From NCBI GenBank assembly GCA_027475525.1, contig JAMWFC010000113.1:1206230-1270229 (forward strand): a DNA stretch of 64,000 nucleotides. The letters run 5' to 3'. Every line of letters starts with the position of its first letter. Position 1 is the stretch's first letter. Made by a program: the position numbers and the translations under genes. The DNA comes from Macrolepiota albuminosa (lineage: Eukaryota; Basidiomycota; Agaricomycetes; Agaricales; Agaricaceae). Of this stretch, positions 12,811-24,735 are shown one piece after another. The notes below the pieces were generated by a model. It searched no databases. It was not told where the DNA came from and worked only from the letters and a program-made list of their open reading frames with translations.

Positions 12811-13524
12811 TGTCAGGTTCTACTGACAATGGGGGCTTCCAATGGCAAGCAGGTCCTTACTAGGTGGACTTAAAATCTATGAAGTGTCTCCAGGCAACAA
12901 CGGGGCAAGCTCTGGAGTTTTGGGTAAGGTGTGAATGTGCTCTGGAGAGTATGCAGGGTGCTGGAATTCAAAGGAGTGAAGGGGCAGGATCCTGGGCTAA
13001 GTCCAAGATACGACAAAGAGGGGCAGAGTAGGGTAGGGCAGAGGAATAATGAGGAGGAGATTAGAGGAGAGACTGAAACTAGGAAACAAAAAAGAAGATT
13101 AAAGTGAGACTTAGTAGACGTGAAAAGAAGAAGATAGATTGAGCAAGTTGTACAAGATAGACAAACAAGTATAGAGGCAGAAGTTATGGCAATATCAAGA
13201 CTACTGTAATAGGTTGTTGGCTACAGGTTAAATATCTACAGCAAGTAAGATCCAGGCTATCTGGGTGAGCTCCAGGGTTGTACTCCATGCGGTCAGTTAT
13301 ATGTGGTGTATTGTCTGACTGTGAGTCCTGTGCAGTGTATAATCTAGGTACAGATGTAATGCCAGGAGGATTGGTTGGGGCCTGTCAGCTGGGTAGGGCC
13401 ATGTATTGAGGTCATTCAAAGAGGTTCAGAGCTTGAGAGCAGGTGCTGGGGGGTTTAATGTGTTGGGGATCACTATTCTGGGTTAGAGTGCTAGGGTGGG
13501 GTTGCTAGGGTGCTGGTTGTGACA
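12811..13524 (-). repeat. Solo gypsy-type LTR inside Copia-A, inverted relative to 11404-12152
   Basis: 714 bp running from tgtcaggttc to ggttgtgaca on the plus strand; its reverse complement aligns over its length with the LTR at 11404-12152. Flanks attgg (12806-12810) and gttgg (13525-13529) look like a 5-bp target duplication with one change. Confidence 0.7.
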
Positions 13525-15350
13525 GTTGGAGTCAGGATATGCCAAGCATGTGGTGCAATTGTACAAATAGAGGTTTTAGAATAGCTTTTGTGAATATATC
13601 AGTGATATTGTCTCTAGTATTAATATATTTGATTGTTATTTAACCTATGCATGTGTATTCACAAATGAAGTGGTACTTTATATTGAAATGTTTCACATGT
13701 ACGTGTGCAGTGGCATCCTTGAAGAGTATGATCACTAATAGGCTTCTACTCAGGCTGAGCACATCAAGGCTGAGCACATCAAGGGACATTATGGGCTTAC
13801 CAACATTTGACATACTGGAGACTCTAGTGATCTTTTAGGACTCAGAATATCTCTGGCTTTGGCACCCCATTGCAAACTCTACTTATCAGCCTCATCCAAC
13901 ATTTATCAGTCCTTCAGCACACACTATCAGTTGACTTCAAGGATTTAGGAGGTTTTGGACCCATAGCGCTAGCACAATGGTGGAGAAGTAACTCTGACCA
14001 AACCCTGATCAATTCCAGAAGAGGTTAACATTAGGTGCTGCCAGTTGACAAGGCACCTCAATCAGAAGTCTAAAGAATCAATGACAATGGCACAGGATAT
14101 ACTCAAACCTGACATTTTGATCTATCAGGAATTGATACAATGCATAGCACCAACATTAGTGCTCATGGCATCTGTCAAGAATTTTCTGACCATACCCCAG
14201 AGCAGCCTGGCCAATCAGAATTATATCAGACTCATATAATTCTAAGTAGTTTTAGAATTGCTGCAGCCAATAGGCTGTAACACCATTAGTTGCTGCCATC
14301 TATGTGCTGCCAGTTGCCATTGACAGGTCACTGTTAGTTTTAACTATGAGAAGAGGCGCTAATTGGTAGCAGAATAATTGTGGCCAGGGAGATGTGATTT
14401 CTAAGATCTGAAATGCCTCTTGGGGGTGGCAGCAAGCATGGAGTTGACTGGAGCATTGCCAGTGGTGGTCTTTAGAGTGCTTAAACTCTGCACAGTCTCA
14501 AGCAGTTTGCAGATGTGGTCCAAGGTGTAAGGGTTGGCCTTAGTTATGTCTACAAGGCCATAGGAGACTTGGGCCTAGACAAGTTCATACTGAGAGCTAT
14601 TCAGGCTATTTAAGAGAATGACACACTTAAACAAATCTTTATCAAGGGTCTAAATTGCAAAGATGCAATTTACAATTTCACAGATGTGTCTGAGTATTTC
14701 TGGTAGGGGTTCTGTGGATGAGCACTGAATTCTCAATACCTCCTGGATCAAGGCCACCACCTGGATGGGACCTTTACCCTCTGCTCTGGTTTTGACCATG
14801 TGGAATAGTCCAGCCATTGGTTTAGCATTGTCAGGACCATCATACTCTGACTTGTCAAATGCGGTGAGGATAACAGCACAAGCAAGGTTGTTGTTTGCCA
14901 CCCAATTCTGATAAGCAATGAGTTCATTCTTTGCACTTGGCAGGAAAATGAGGGGGTTGAAGACATATGACTTTAGGCTAAGGAAGGGTGAATTTTTAGG
15001 GTCTTGGTCCAATGATTTAGACTGGCAGTGGCTGAGTTTTGACTGAACTTATCTTGCCTCCACTCTACACCATGGATAGATATAGCTTGGATTGGGGGGG
15101 CAGTGGTGTCTGTGGGATTTGGGGGCATGTTTGATATGAGCAAGCAGGCAAGCAGTTTACAAGATTACAAGAGGCAAGGACAAAAGAGGCACTCTTCCAG
15201 ATCAGGCACTGGACAAAGATCTCAGCAAGATAGACAAAGGTGGAGGGCAACTCCGTATGGACACAATCCAGTGTGATCAGCAATTGTGGTTAAGCAAGAT
15301 AGGAGTTTCTAACAAGCGTTTGGTATCATGCGATATTGATGCTTAATATA
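13525..15350 (-). pseudogene. Degraded gag/pol remains of Copia-A
   Basis: On the minus strand, 15012-14650 keeps a gag-like reading (QVVALIQEVLRIQCSS) that resembles QQVHLLQEALTMKCSP in the Copia-B gag. Near 13740-13640 the minus strand reads HVHVKHFNIKYHF, the region just after copia RNase H. Most of pol is missing or unreadable. The element is dead. Confidence 0.6.
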
Positions 15351-15361
15351 GGCCCATAACC
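15351..15361 (-). other. Primer-binding site of Copia-A
   Basis: GGTTATGGGCC directly after the 5' LTR on the minus strand. The same GGTTATGGG follows the 5' LTRs of Copia-B (15768) and Copia-C (32614). Confidence 0.6.
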
Positions 15362-15420
15362 TGTTAAAAACTGACCAATCTAGATAGTAACATGTATGTT
15401 AATTCCTCAGTGCATGATAA
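15362..15420 (-). repeat. 5' LTR of Copia-A, inner part
   Basis: 59 bp of the 5' LTR, cut off by the insertion of Copia-B. The remaining 147 bp continue at 27451-27597, after the duplicated target gataa. Confidence 0.75.
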
Positions 15421-15767
15421 TGTTGCGATTTGGAGCTTTGGACACCGTAAGCATGACGACCCTCTTTGACCCCTTTTACCATTTCACACATATCACACCA
15501 CATCTTTGTTACCGCTGGACAAAGGAATGCATAGATATATATACCTTACAGTACAACAACATCCTCAGTCATTTACGCTACAGACTGAGGGTGAGTCAGC
15601 TCTACTACATATAATGACACGAATGAAATACTTACTGTACCTATAGATCAGACTCTAACATAGTCTGTATATTACAGGTACAGAATATAGTCATTTACGC
15701 TACAGACTGAGGATCAGACTCTAACGTAGTTTGTATATTACAGGTGCTGGTAGCTCGGATTCTAACA
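15421..15767 (+). repeat. 5' LTR of Copia-B
   Basis: 347 bp, longer than the 281-bp 3' LTR because a block of about 66 bp containing gatcagactctaac and cagactgag is tandemly duplicated near its end. Confidence 0.8.
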
Positions 15768-18758
15768 GGTTATGGGACCTTGTTGCTTTGTGCTTTAAAG
15801 TACGATACTGGAATCTGATGGACCTCACCTTGTCTATTATTCTCTAACGGGTTGATCACCTGATTTTCATGCATCTAATCCACATGTGGCTTGCGTGGAC
15901 AATTATTTTCTGCCCTCTGCACTACCACATATAGACACACAAATGACCACCTCGGGTGGCGACATTAAACCTACTACTCCTTCCTCTGTGCCAGTGAAGC
16001 AATCCTCAGCCCCAACATCATCGCTGAAATGTGCAAAGTTGACATCTCTGTGAATCCTACCGTATTGCCTGTTGAGAAGGTGACTGCCATCTCTGGAATG
16101 GCCCCATTTGGAAAAAGGATGATGGTAAATGGAGCAAGTAGTCTTATAACATGGAACTGGAGTTGTTGATGGCACAGTTGTGGGACTGTGTCTTCAGCCA
16201 ACCCACCCTGCCACATCCAACCTACGAACCTTGTGCGCATTGAGCTTGGTTAAGCAATAATCACCTCACTTGCTCTTTCTTGAAGCGGGCACTATCCTCC
16301 TCAGAACAGAAGCTGTGTGCAGGTGAATGGGACCCTGTCAAGTTATGGCAATACCTTAAAGATTGACACAGCAGTGCAGTGCCGGTACAGCAGGTTCACC
16401 TGCTCCAGGAAGCCTTGACAATGAAATGTTCCCCATCTGAATCCCTCATGAGGACAGCAGATGCCATCCTTGATAAGATAAATCATGCCTTTGAGGCTGG
16501 CAGCATTACAAAGGAACTACTGCAATTGATTGCGATCCTATCTTCCCTCTCCGATAAGTTGTATGCCCACATTAGATCCATTATATCATGCAATTTGACT
16601 GCCGTGGCTGATGTGACAAAATATGGCCCCAGTCAGATATGGCAATTCCTGGAAGAGGAGCAGACTCTGATTGACACAGACAAATCTATGGATACCCTGG
16701 GCAGTATGGCAACAGCTTTGGTAACGAAGGCCTCCAAGTTTGACAGGCTGGTTTGCAGTAGCTGTAAGACCCATGGCCATCCGCCATTCACAGGGTACAC
16801 TGCGCTGTGGTGCATTCTCGAGGGAGGGGTATGGAAGGCAAGACAATTGAGGAGTCAAGGGCAGTGCAGATCGCCAAGTTTGACACACAACACAAGGCAA
16901 AAGATAAGGTGCCAATGACCTCAAAAATTACAATTATGCTGTTGGGCGGCGCTGCCTTCACTATCAAAGGAAACTCTGACACTATTGCCACATACATTGC
17001 CACACAGGGTATTATGGCCCCTGCTGCCACCAAGCCCGAGTTTGCTGGCCTGGCTGCAGATAAGCTTCCAGGCCCTGTCTCTCTGGCGGAGATTGATGTG
17101 ATGGAGTTTGATGCCTGGATTGCAGTTGAGGAGGAGCCCAGAGCCAGAGTCAATTGGTCCAACCTCATCTCTAAAGCCGATACTGCATTTGCAGCCACAC
17201 CAACCGACGCCTCGCCTTTCTACCTAGACTCTGGAGCCACGGTACATATATCACCTGATCCATCTGACTTTGTCACTCTGACACCAATCCCAGAACGACC
17301 AGTCTGAGGTGGTGGAGGATCAATCATCACTGCAAAAGCGGTGGGCAGCATCTGCTTATGAGTGAAAGGTGGTACCCAGATCGAACTCCAAAATGCGTTA
17401 TACATATCAAAGTCCACCGTTCGACTCCTCTCCATCAGCAAGCTTGCCAAACAGAATGGGATATTTACAAGCCTCAGTGATAAGGGCGCACTATTGACCA
17501 AACAATCCACGAAGACAGTTGTCGCAACCGGTACCCTGCTACCTCATAAAGACCTCTATGCCTTGGATCTCAACCTCGACCAAGCACTTGCAGTACACAC
17601 ACCTCCTAGCCTCAAAACTTGGTACCTTAGGTTGGGCCATGCGAACTATCAAGCCATTATGGAGATGGCTCGTGCTGGCATGATCAAAGGTATGCCTAGG
17701 ACCTTCCCCTCCAAACCTCCCAAATGTAACCATTGTACTCTCGGAAAACAGGCTTGAACGCCTGTACCAAAGGAGAGGGAGGAAGAAAAGGGGCACAGGG
17801 CTACGAGGAAGCTTGAGAAGATCTGGGTTGATCTAGCAGGCCAATCAGCAGTGACATCTCGTACCGGAAGCAACTACATTATGAATATAGTGGACTACTT
17901 TACCAATAAACCATGGTCTATACCTTTAAAGTCAAAAGATGAAGGTTTTGGTGAGCTCCAGGCATGGATCCTTGCCTACGAGAATGAGTCAGGTGAAAAA
18001 GTAAAGATTCTGCACACAGGGCATGATGGCGAGTTCAATGGAAGTGAACACAAGGCATGGTATCAATCTAAAGGCATCATCCTTGAGACTGGAGCCCCAT
18101 ACACGTCTGCCCATATTGGATGGGTAGAACACATGCACCAAACCCTTATGGGGAAAGCCAGAACTATGCGTCTAGCAGCAGGGTGTCCTCCATTTCTGTG
18201 GGACGAGTTCTATCTCACTGCCACTTACCTCCATGGGAAAACTAAGACATCTGCCATGAATAGTGTAACTCCAGACGAGCTGTGGTACGGAACTAAGCCA
18301 GATTACTCCTACATTTGCAAAATCGGTTGCTGGGTATTCATTTTAATAATGGGACAGCATAATCCAAAGGTGTACGAACAATCTATCGAATGCGTCTTAA
18401 TCAGGTACAATCTCAATTTGAAGGCATACCGATGCTATGACAGATCAACAAAGAAAGTCTATAGCTCCTACCACGTATGGTTTATAGAGAGCCATGAAGA
18501 TGACTTGCCCCCACTAGATGGCACCTTAGCACCATGTGCAGAACAAGGTGTTGATGACACCACAATAACGAGCATCAATTATGACTCTCTGCCAAACCCT
18601 ATTGTACCCCATGATGATGAAGGATGCACATGTATCCCTGGGTGCGTTGAGAGCAAAAACAATGTCCAACCCACCACTGTGACCCCTGACTCGCAACCTG
18701 CTGTCAATCCTCCCTTGGATGTCAGTGAAGAAAGCCAGACTGAACCAAATCTAGTCTC

Positions 18759-19277
18759 TGTAAGGGCGACCTCTAGAGGCTGTGGCTCAGTCACACAGCT
18801 GGCAGAGGGAGATCCAAAGTGTATTAGAATATATACTGACAATATCAAGGTAGCTACTCACCTGGCAGAGGGAGATCCAAAGAGAACAAGTCTGGGGATC
18901 CCCTATGCCAGGTTGGACGCTTCTGGGGCCTCTGAAGCGTGGGAAACAACTGTACAGTACAACAAAACCTTAAAAACTCGAAAATTGACTAACCAAACAA
19001 GTGTGCAAACAAGGGAGGAAAACTCCGGACTTTAGAAGTCAGAAAGGCAAACTCCGGCTTATCTAAGCAGCCTGGAGCGGTGCTGAAGGGCCCACACTTG
19101 TCTGAGTGATAGCTAAAGAACCAGAGCACCTCAAAGGTTGAGAATAGTACCAACAGATAGTGTTGAAGAAGTAGTAACAGCAAATGAGAGAATGGTAGAA
19201 GAAATAAGGAAGTGAATGAAAGGAGAGTGAAAAGAAATAAGGAGTGAAAGAAGAAAGGAATGAGGGGTCCCCTGACA
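18759..19277 (-). repeat. 3' LTR of Gypsy-A
   Basis: 519 bp. On the minus strand it begins TGTCAGGGGACCCC and ends CGCCCTTACA, i.e. TG..CA ends. Confidence 0.9.
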
Positions 19278-19294
19278 TCACCCCCCCTCTAGAG
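19278..19294 (-). other. Polypurine tract of Gypsy-A
   Basis: The minus strand reads CTAGAGGGGGGGTGA immediately before the 3' LTR, the usual place of plus-strand DNA priming. It overlaps the last codons of pol (stop at 19289). Confidence 0.65.
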
Positions 19295-22200
19295 TGCGGC
19301 GTCTCGACGTGCTGGATAGAAGTAGTTCTGGATGGCCTGGTCTACTTTGGAAAGAGAATAGAGGCCTCTGATTGCCCGAGGAGCATCAGGATGCTGTTGA
19401 TAGAATTCCCGGACCAAGGCAGGGGCATGGACATTCTCTTGTGGCTCCCAGGAAACGTCCTCGATTCCATAGCCCTTCCACTTGACCTTGAACTGAAGCT
19501 TATTCCTAAAGAGTCGGCTGTCTAGGATCCGCTCCACTTCATACTCTTCTTGGTTGTTTACCAGAACTGGTGGTGGAGGTGGCTGTGGACGTCGACCTGG
19601 AATTGGATCCTCTGGGGCTGGAGAAAGCTTCACCACATTGAAGACTGGATGGAGTCGACTCATTCCACTAGGCAGCTTGAGTCGATAGGCAAGTGGGCCT
19701 ACCTGTCTTACTATAGGGAAGGGGCCTAGACGACGGTGAGAGAGCTTCTGAGAAGGTCGGGTAGTGGCAATGTCAGAGGCATCCAGGTAGACTCGATCTC
19801 CAGGCTTGTACTTGGGGGCTGGAGTTCGTCCACGATCGTAGTAGCGGGCCATGTCATCCTTTGCCTTAGCTAAAGCTGCCTTGGCCTCCTCCTGGGCTGC
19901 CTTCATCCGATCTATGAACTCATTGACAGCTTCATTCTCTGAAGGTCGTCCACGAGGCTCAAATCCCATCCGAGGATGTCGACCAGTATCTAGAAGGAAA
20001 GGAGACATCTGGGTGGCAGCATGTACACGGTTGTTGTACTGGAACTCTGCCTCTGGTAATAGATCGTCCCAGTCATCCTGTCGTTCATTGCAGAAGAGCC
20101 GGAGATACTGTTCTAGCTCCTGGTTGACACGCTCAGTCTGGCCATCAGACTGGGGGTGGTAGGCTGTGGAGGTGTGGAGTTTGACATGGAGGAGGCGATA
20201 CAGTTCTCTCGTAAACTCTGCCACAAACTGAGGTCCGCGGTCTGAGACATAAGCATCTGACAACCCATGGAGCTTCCAGACATGCTTCCGGTACAGATTG
20301 GCAGCGCCCATGGCTGAGCAAGTAGTGTGTGTTGGAATAAAATGAGCACGCTTGCCACAGAGATCCACTACCACCATGATCGCATCATATCCATGAGAAT
20401 CAGGTAACTCAACAATGAAGTCTACCGAGGCCACACTCCAACGCTCAGCTGGGATAGGCAATGGATGAAGCTGTCCCATAGGAGGCTGACGACGAGGCTT
20501 AGTCCGAAGGCAAAGATCACAGGTGGAGGTGTAAGAGCCAATATACCGTGACATTTGAGGCCACCAGTAATTCCGCGAAACCAGCTCCAGTGTCTTCCAT
20601 CTGCCAGGATGTCCTGCAACTCGAGAGTCATGATGCTGCTCCACAATCCGCCTCCGGAGGTCTGGCAGGTTGGGAACATAAATGCGTCCCCGGAAGGTGA
20701 GAAGACCATTCTCCAGAGACCACTCGTCGGTGCGGACAGACTTCACCCCAGCTTTCTCTCGAGCATGCAAGGCCATGGCGGCCTTAGCTACCAGATCTTC
20801 TTGGGCGCCCTCCCGGTTACCTCGTCGGATGTCTCGAAGGATGCTCACTTCTTCTCCCTGGCCAACCACACCTTCTAGAGCACGGATAGCAAATAGTTCT
20901 GGCTTCAGAAGTACAATATTGTCATTGTCACTAGCTCCTGAACCATGGTCTGCTCGCCTAGAAAGCGCATCTGGCTTACCCATGCTCCGTCCCGGTTTGT
21001 GATGCAGAGAGAAGTCGAAGTTGGCCAGATACAAGGACCATCGAGCCTGTCGGCGGTTGAGTTTCTTGGCCGTCCGAAAGTACTCTAAGTTCTTGTGATC
21101 AGTCCACACCTCGAATTTATGCCTGGCACCCTCAAGGAAATGTCGCCACTCCTCAAATGACCGAATAATAGCTAGCATCTCCTTATCATGGATCTCATAA
21201 TTCCGCTCCACGGCATTGAGACTCTTGGAGTAGAAAGCCACAGGATGCCACTTACCATCCTCCCTTGACTGTTGAGAGAGAACGGCCCCAGTAGCAAAAT
21301 CTGAGCTATCAGCTTCGACACGGAAGGGAGAGTCATCGTCTGGGAATATAAGGACAGGCTTTGAAGTGACCGCCTGTTTGAGGGCATCAAAGGCTGTCTG
21401 CTGTGCTGCATCCCAGTGCCAAGGAGTGTCCTTAGTGGTGAGATCGAAGAGGGGCCGGGCATGGTGTGAGAAATCCTGAATAAACCTCCGGTAGAAGTTG
21501 GTAAAACCCAGGAAGGCCTGAACCTCCTTCTTGTTCTTAGGCTCTGGCCACTCCGCTACACCAGCCACCTTGACTGGGTCCATCTCAGCCATTCCATGAG
21601 AGATGATCAGTCCAAGATATTCAACCTTAGTCTGCTCAAACTCACACTTCTCTGGCTTAAGATAGAGCTGGTGCTGGCGAAGACGTTCCAGTACGATGCG
21701 TGTAATCCGACGATGCTCCTCTAGAGTCTTGGTATAGATGAGAATATCGTCGAGGTATACACACACAACACCTTCCGCTATGAGGTCTCGGAAAATGTCG
21801 TTCATCATGGTCTGGAAGGTGGCAGGGCTATTAGTGAGGCCAAAGAACATTACCAGAGGTTCAAAGAGTCCACGATTTGTTCGGAATGCTCCCTTCCACT
21901 CATCTCCTTCTTTGATGCGCACATTGTTGTAGCCCCAGCGGACATCCAACTTGGTAAAGTAGCGTGCACCTCGGAGGTTGTTGACAAGCTCTGAAATGAG
22001 TGGTAAGGGGTAGCGATTCTTCACAGTCATCGCATTCAAGACTCGGTAGTCCTGAACCAGACGTAGAGATCCATCCTTCTTCTTAATAAAGAAGACTGGA
22101 GAGGCCATCGGAGACTTTGAGGGACGGATGCGACCAGAGTCTAAATTCTCCTGCAAAAAGGCATCAAGCTCATCCTGTTCTCTGGGAGAGAGTGGGTAGA

Positions 22201-23347
22201 CCTTGCAGCTAGAGGGCTCAGCATTGGGTGTAAGCTCAATTGCATGGTCCCACTGCTTACGCTCTGGCAGGGAGTCAAATGATGCCTTAGAGAAAACATC
22301 CTCAAAGTCTTGCAGGTGATGAGGAACCGCATCTCGGAACGACTTAGGAGCAGAGTTGGCAGCAAATGCCTGAGCTAGCCGCTGGGAGGTAGTTTGGCTA
22401 GCTCTGATCTCTGCTACACTTGGTGGAGGTCGTAACATAGTTGCATAAATCCTATCACCTGTCTCGATAGCCTCGTCTGGAGACTCTGGGTCAGGAGCGC
22501 ATCCAAATTCACCCTCGCGTCCATCTTCCATCTGGGCTTCACTCGCTACACCTCGAACGTCCTCATAGAGGGCCTCTCTATAAGGGAACGCCAAGGGAGG
22601 AGGATCCAGTAGGTCAAGGTCTGCAAAGGGGAGGTGTCCAACTCGGCAAGCCCGGATAGCGGCACGCTCACGGACTGACTCTCTGCGCTCCTCTCTCACT
22701 TCCTTAGCACATGTGGAACACCGTCGAGGGCAGCGGCTCATGCTCACCTTACCCTTGGCCCAGTCAATCTCAGGATTGTGATCACGCAGCCAGGAGAACC
22801 CAAGTATCATGTCCTGCTTTCCTAGGCTGGTAACTGCAAAGACTGCACGCTCAGAATGAGTCTGATAACGAAGGACTAAATCCACCACTGAGCGGATGGA
22901 TCCAGCTTCATTGAGCGTACCGTCAATGTTATAGACTGGAATAGGGTGAGAGAGGGGGCGGGTAGTGAGCCGGTGTTGTTCCACATAACGGGTGTCTAGG
23001 AAGAGTCCAGTAGCACCACTGTCCAAGAGAGCTATGACGCTTCGAGTCTGCTGAGTGTCAGTTGTCTCAATCTCCACATTCAGACGCAGAGAGTTGGGAG
23101 AGGGAGTAGAAGCAACAACATAGCGACGGGGAAGGCGTCGTTCCCAAGCTGGGACACGTGGTCGTCGGACAGGAGAAGGAGAAGAAGAAGTCTTAGCTGA
23201 GGCTTGGACCAAGGGGGTATTTTGTACGTCGGAGGGGGTGCTTACAGTTTCAGTCAGAGAATCAGGAGTAGGGAGCAATACATTAGAAGACTCTACTGAT
23301 TGACATGTAAACTGATTAGCACCAGGCGGCGGAGGCGTACAACTCAT
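19289..23347 (-). CDS. Gypsy-A Pol polyprotein (PR-RT-RNaseH-IN-chromodomain), 1352 aa
   Basis: Domains in order: aspartic protease ALLDSGATGLFL (DSG about residues 109-111); reverse transcriptase with YLDDILIY near residue 529; RNase H with EADSSDFATGAVLSQ and EVWTDHKNLEYF; zinc-binding integrase N-terminus (HHDSRVAGHPGRWKTL to CDLC); integrase core SVDFIVELP, SDRGPQFVAEF and HPQSDGQTERVNQELEQYL. At the C-terminus a chromodomain (YEVERILDSR, KWKGYGIEDVSWEPQENV, about 1262-1320) identifies a chromovirus. Chromodomains are known to steer integration to particular chromatin. The frame is fully open. The ATG at 23347 lies 8 nt after the gag stop in a different frame, so gag-pol expression may use reinitiation or frameshifting. 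Confidence 0.95.
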   Translation of the reverse strand: MSCTPPPPGANQFTCQSVESSNVLLPTPDSLTETVSTPSDVQNTPLVQASAKTSSSPSPVRRPRVPAWERRLPRRYVVASTPSPNSLRLNVEIETTDTQQTRSVIALLDSGATGLFLDTRYVEQHRLTTRPLSHPIPVYNIDGTLNEAGSIRSVVDLVLRYQTHSERAVFAVTSLGKQDMILGFSWLRDHNPEIDWAKGKVSMSRCPRRCSTCAKEVREERRESVRERAAIRACRVGHLPFADLDLLDPPPLAFPYREALYEDVRGVASEAQMEDGREGEFGCAPDPESPDEAIETGDRIYATMLRPPPSVAEIRASQTTSQRLAQAFAANSAPKSFRDAVPHHLQDFEDVFSKASFDSLPERKQWDHAIELTPNAEPSSCKVYPLSPREQDELDAFLQENLDSGRIRPSKSPMASPVFFIKKKDGSLRLVQDYRVLNAMTVKNRYPLPLISELVNNLRGARYFTKLDVRWGYNNVRIKEGDEWKGAFRTNRGLFEPLVMFFGLTNSPATFQTMMNDIFRDLIAEGVVCVYLDDILIYTKTLEEHRRITRIVLERLRQHQLYLKPEKCEFEQTKVEYLGLIISHGMAEMDPVKVAGVAEWPEPKNKKEVQAFLGFTNFYRRFIQDFSHHARPLFDLTTKDTPWHWDAAQQTAFDALKQAVTSKPVLIFPDDDSPFRVEADSSDFATGAVLSQQSREDGKWHPVAFYSKSLNAVERNYEIHDKEMLAIIRSFEEWRHFLEGARHKFEVWTDHKNLEYFRTAKKLNRRQARWSLYLANFDFSLHHKPGRSMGKPDALSRRADHGSGASDNDNIVLLKPELFAIRALEGVVGQGEEVSILRDIRRGNREGAQEDLVAKAAMALHAREKAGVKSVRTDEWSLENGLLTFRGRIYVPNLPDLRRRIVEQHHDSRVAGHPGRWKTLELVSRNYWWPQMSRYIGSYTSTCDLCLRTKPRRQPPMGQLHPLPIPAERWSVASVDFIVELPDSHGYDAIMVVVDLCGKRAHFIPTHTTCSAMGAANLYRKHVWKLHGLSDAYVSDRGPQFVAEFTRELYRLLHVKLHTSTAYHPQSDGQTERVNQELEQYLRLFCNERQDDWDDLLPEAEFQYNNRVHAATQMSPFLLDTGRHPRMGFEPRGRPSENEAVNEFIDRMKAAQEEAKAALAKAKDDMARYYDRGRTPAPKYKPGDRVYLDASDIATTRPSQKLSHRRLGPFPIVRQVGPLAYRLKLPSGMSRLHPVFNVVKLSPAPEDPIPGRRPQPPPPPVLVNNQEEYEVERILDSRLFRNKLQFKVKWKGYGIEDVSWEPQENVHAPALVREFYQQHPDAPRAIRGLYSLSKVDQAIQNYFYPARRDAAL

Positions 23348-23355
23348 CCGTCGCT

Positions 23356-24621
23356 CTATTGAAAACCCTCCCCTGCCGAACCAAAGGACCCATCCGATGG
23401 TTCTGCTACAGCTTCCACAGGACCCAAGGACTCCTCCAAGGGTTCTGCTTCAGTCTGTACATCTGGGGAGGGGTTTCCTCGAACATCTCGGGCAGCAAGG
23501 AGCTGGAGAAGGAGCTCCTCCTGCTCTGAAGCTGAGAGATAGCGCACCTCTAACCCCTGGGGACAATACCGAGCAAAGTGACCAGGCTTTCCACAGCGAC
23601 GGCAGAGGAGAGGAAGGGAGGAACGTTGACGAGAGGCATCAACATCCATAGGTACTCCAAAAGGAAGAGGACGTGCTGCAGGTACCTGAGCTGGGGGTGG
23701 AGTGCGAAATGGAAGGGAAGGCTGGATGGGATGACGAGCAGAAAAGGATGCCTGTGGAGTGGAGCGAGGGGCAGTTCCACGGTGGAGCTCACGTCGTAAC
23801 TCCATGAGCTGCCACTGATCACGTGCTACCTGATACCAGGTCTCGATACTCGTGTCATCAGGTCGTCCCTCAGCCATGCTGTCGATCCGATCCATGAGAG
23901 AGGGAAGGAGGCCATCTCGGAAGGTGAGACAGAGCTGAAGACCATCCGGATAACAGGCCTGTTCAGCAAGAGCTCTGAAGGAGTCGATGTACTCATCTAG
24001 GGTCCGCTTCCCCTGCCCATATCGATGAGGATCTCGGAGAGTGAGGGCTGCCACCTTAGCAGGGTCCAAGGGGAAGAACTCTGTCCGAAACTCCTTCTCA
24101 AACTGATCCCAACTTCCAAAACTCTCTACTCCTCCAGGACGTCGAAAGACTCGTAGCGCGTATGTTGAAGCTCGCCCAGACTTCATGTAAGAAAGAACCC
24201 AAGCAATTTTGAGAGCGTCAGAGGGGAAAGCCTCACCACTGAGCTGAATATAGGTGATGCAGGACTGCAGGAAACGCTTGCCTATCGCTCGGTCACCATT
24301 GAATGCGTCTGGGAGTGCTGGGCGAGGAATATTGGCATGAACTGGGGGGGAGGCCCCAAAGCGAGGGACTGGGGGTGTGCCAGCCCTAACTGGAGGTGCC
24401 TGGAGAGGGGTAGGAGTGAGAGGGAGGCGCTCTAAAAGGGCCTGAAGGGAATGGGAGATAGTGTCTGTGGCCTGTCGTAATCCAGCAAGTTCGGTGGTGT
24501 GGAGGGTGAGGGAAGCTTGAGTGGTCTGCACCTGAGTCTCCAGAGCAAGCAAGCGACCCCAGGCATCATCCTGAGGGGCAGAAGCGTCCAGGGGAGTGTC
24601 TGAGGGGGCTGGTTGGGTCAT
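23356..24621 (-). CDS. Gypsy-A Gag, 421 aa
   Basis: Capsid/nucleocapsid protein that packages element RNA. The centre has retrotransposon gag features (FNGDRAIGKRFLQSCITYIQ, SGRASTYALRVFRRPGG, LTLRDPHRYGQGKRTLDEYI). A CX2CX4HX4C zinc knuckle (CRRCGKPGHFARYC) lies near residues 340-353. The N-terminus has a short coiled-coil-like stretch followed by proline-rich sequence. Uninterrupted; upstream of pol on the minus strand. Confidence 0.92.
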   Translation of the reverse strand: MTQPAPSDTPLDASAPQDDAWGRLLALETQVQTTQASLTLHTTELAGLRQATDTISHSLQALLERLPLTPTPLQAPPVRAGTPPVPRFGASPPVHANIPRPALPDAFNGDRAIGKRFLQSCITYIQLSGEAFPSDALKIAWVLSYMKSGRASTYALRVFRRPGGVESFGSWDQFEKEFRTEFFPLDPAKVAALTLRDPHRYGQGKRTLDEYIDSFRALAEQACYPDGLQLCLTFRDGLLPSLMDRIDSMAEGRPDDTSIETWYQVARDQWQLMELRRELHRGTAPRSTPQASFSARHPIQPSLPFRTPPPAQVPAARPLPFGVPMDVDASRQRSSLPLLCRRCGKPGHFARYCPQGLEVRYLSASEQEELLLQLLAARDVRGNPSPDVQTEAEPLEESLGPVEAVAEPSDGSFGSAGEGFQ

Positions 24622-24735
24622 AGAAGCAACAGAGGGGCAGGGAGTAATCCAGTGGGGGAGGGACCTAAAGGGGCAAGAGAGGGCTCAAGCAGGCTGAAGG
24701 GGGCTCCCAGACCGAAATATAGAGACTTGTTCTGC

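Noticed and set aside
15903..16240. Minus-strand frames in the Copia-B leader
   Set aside because: They overlap the 5' part of the element and resemble no protein family; the plus-strand gag explains the region.
19045..19277. Minus-strand open frames in the Gypsy-A LTR (also at 25040-25330)
   Set aside because: They occur identically in both LTR copies and are low-complexity Ser/Phe/Leu translations of the LTR.
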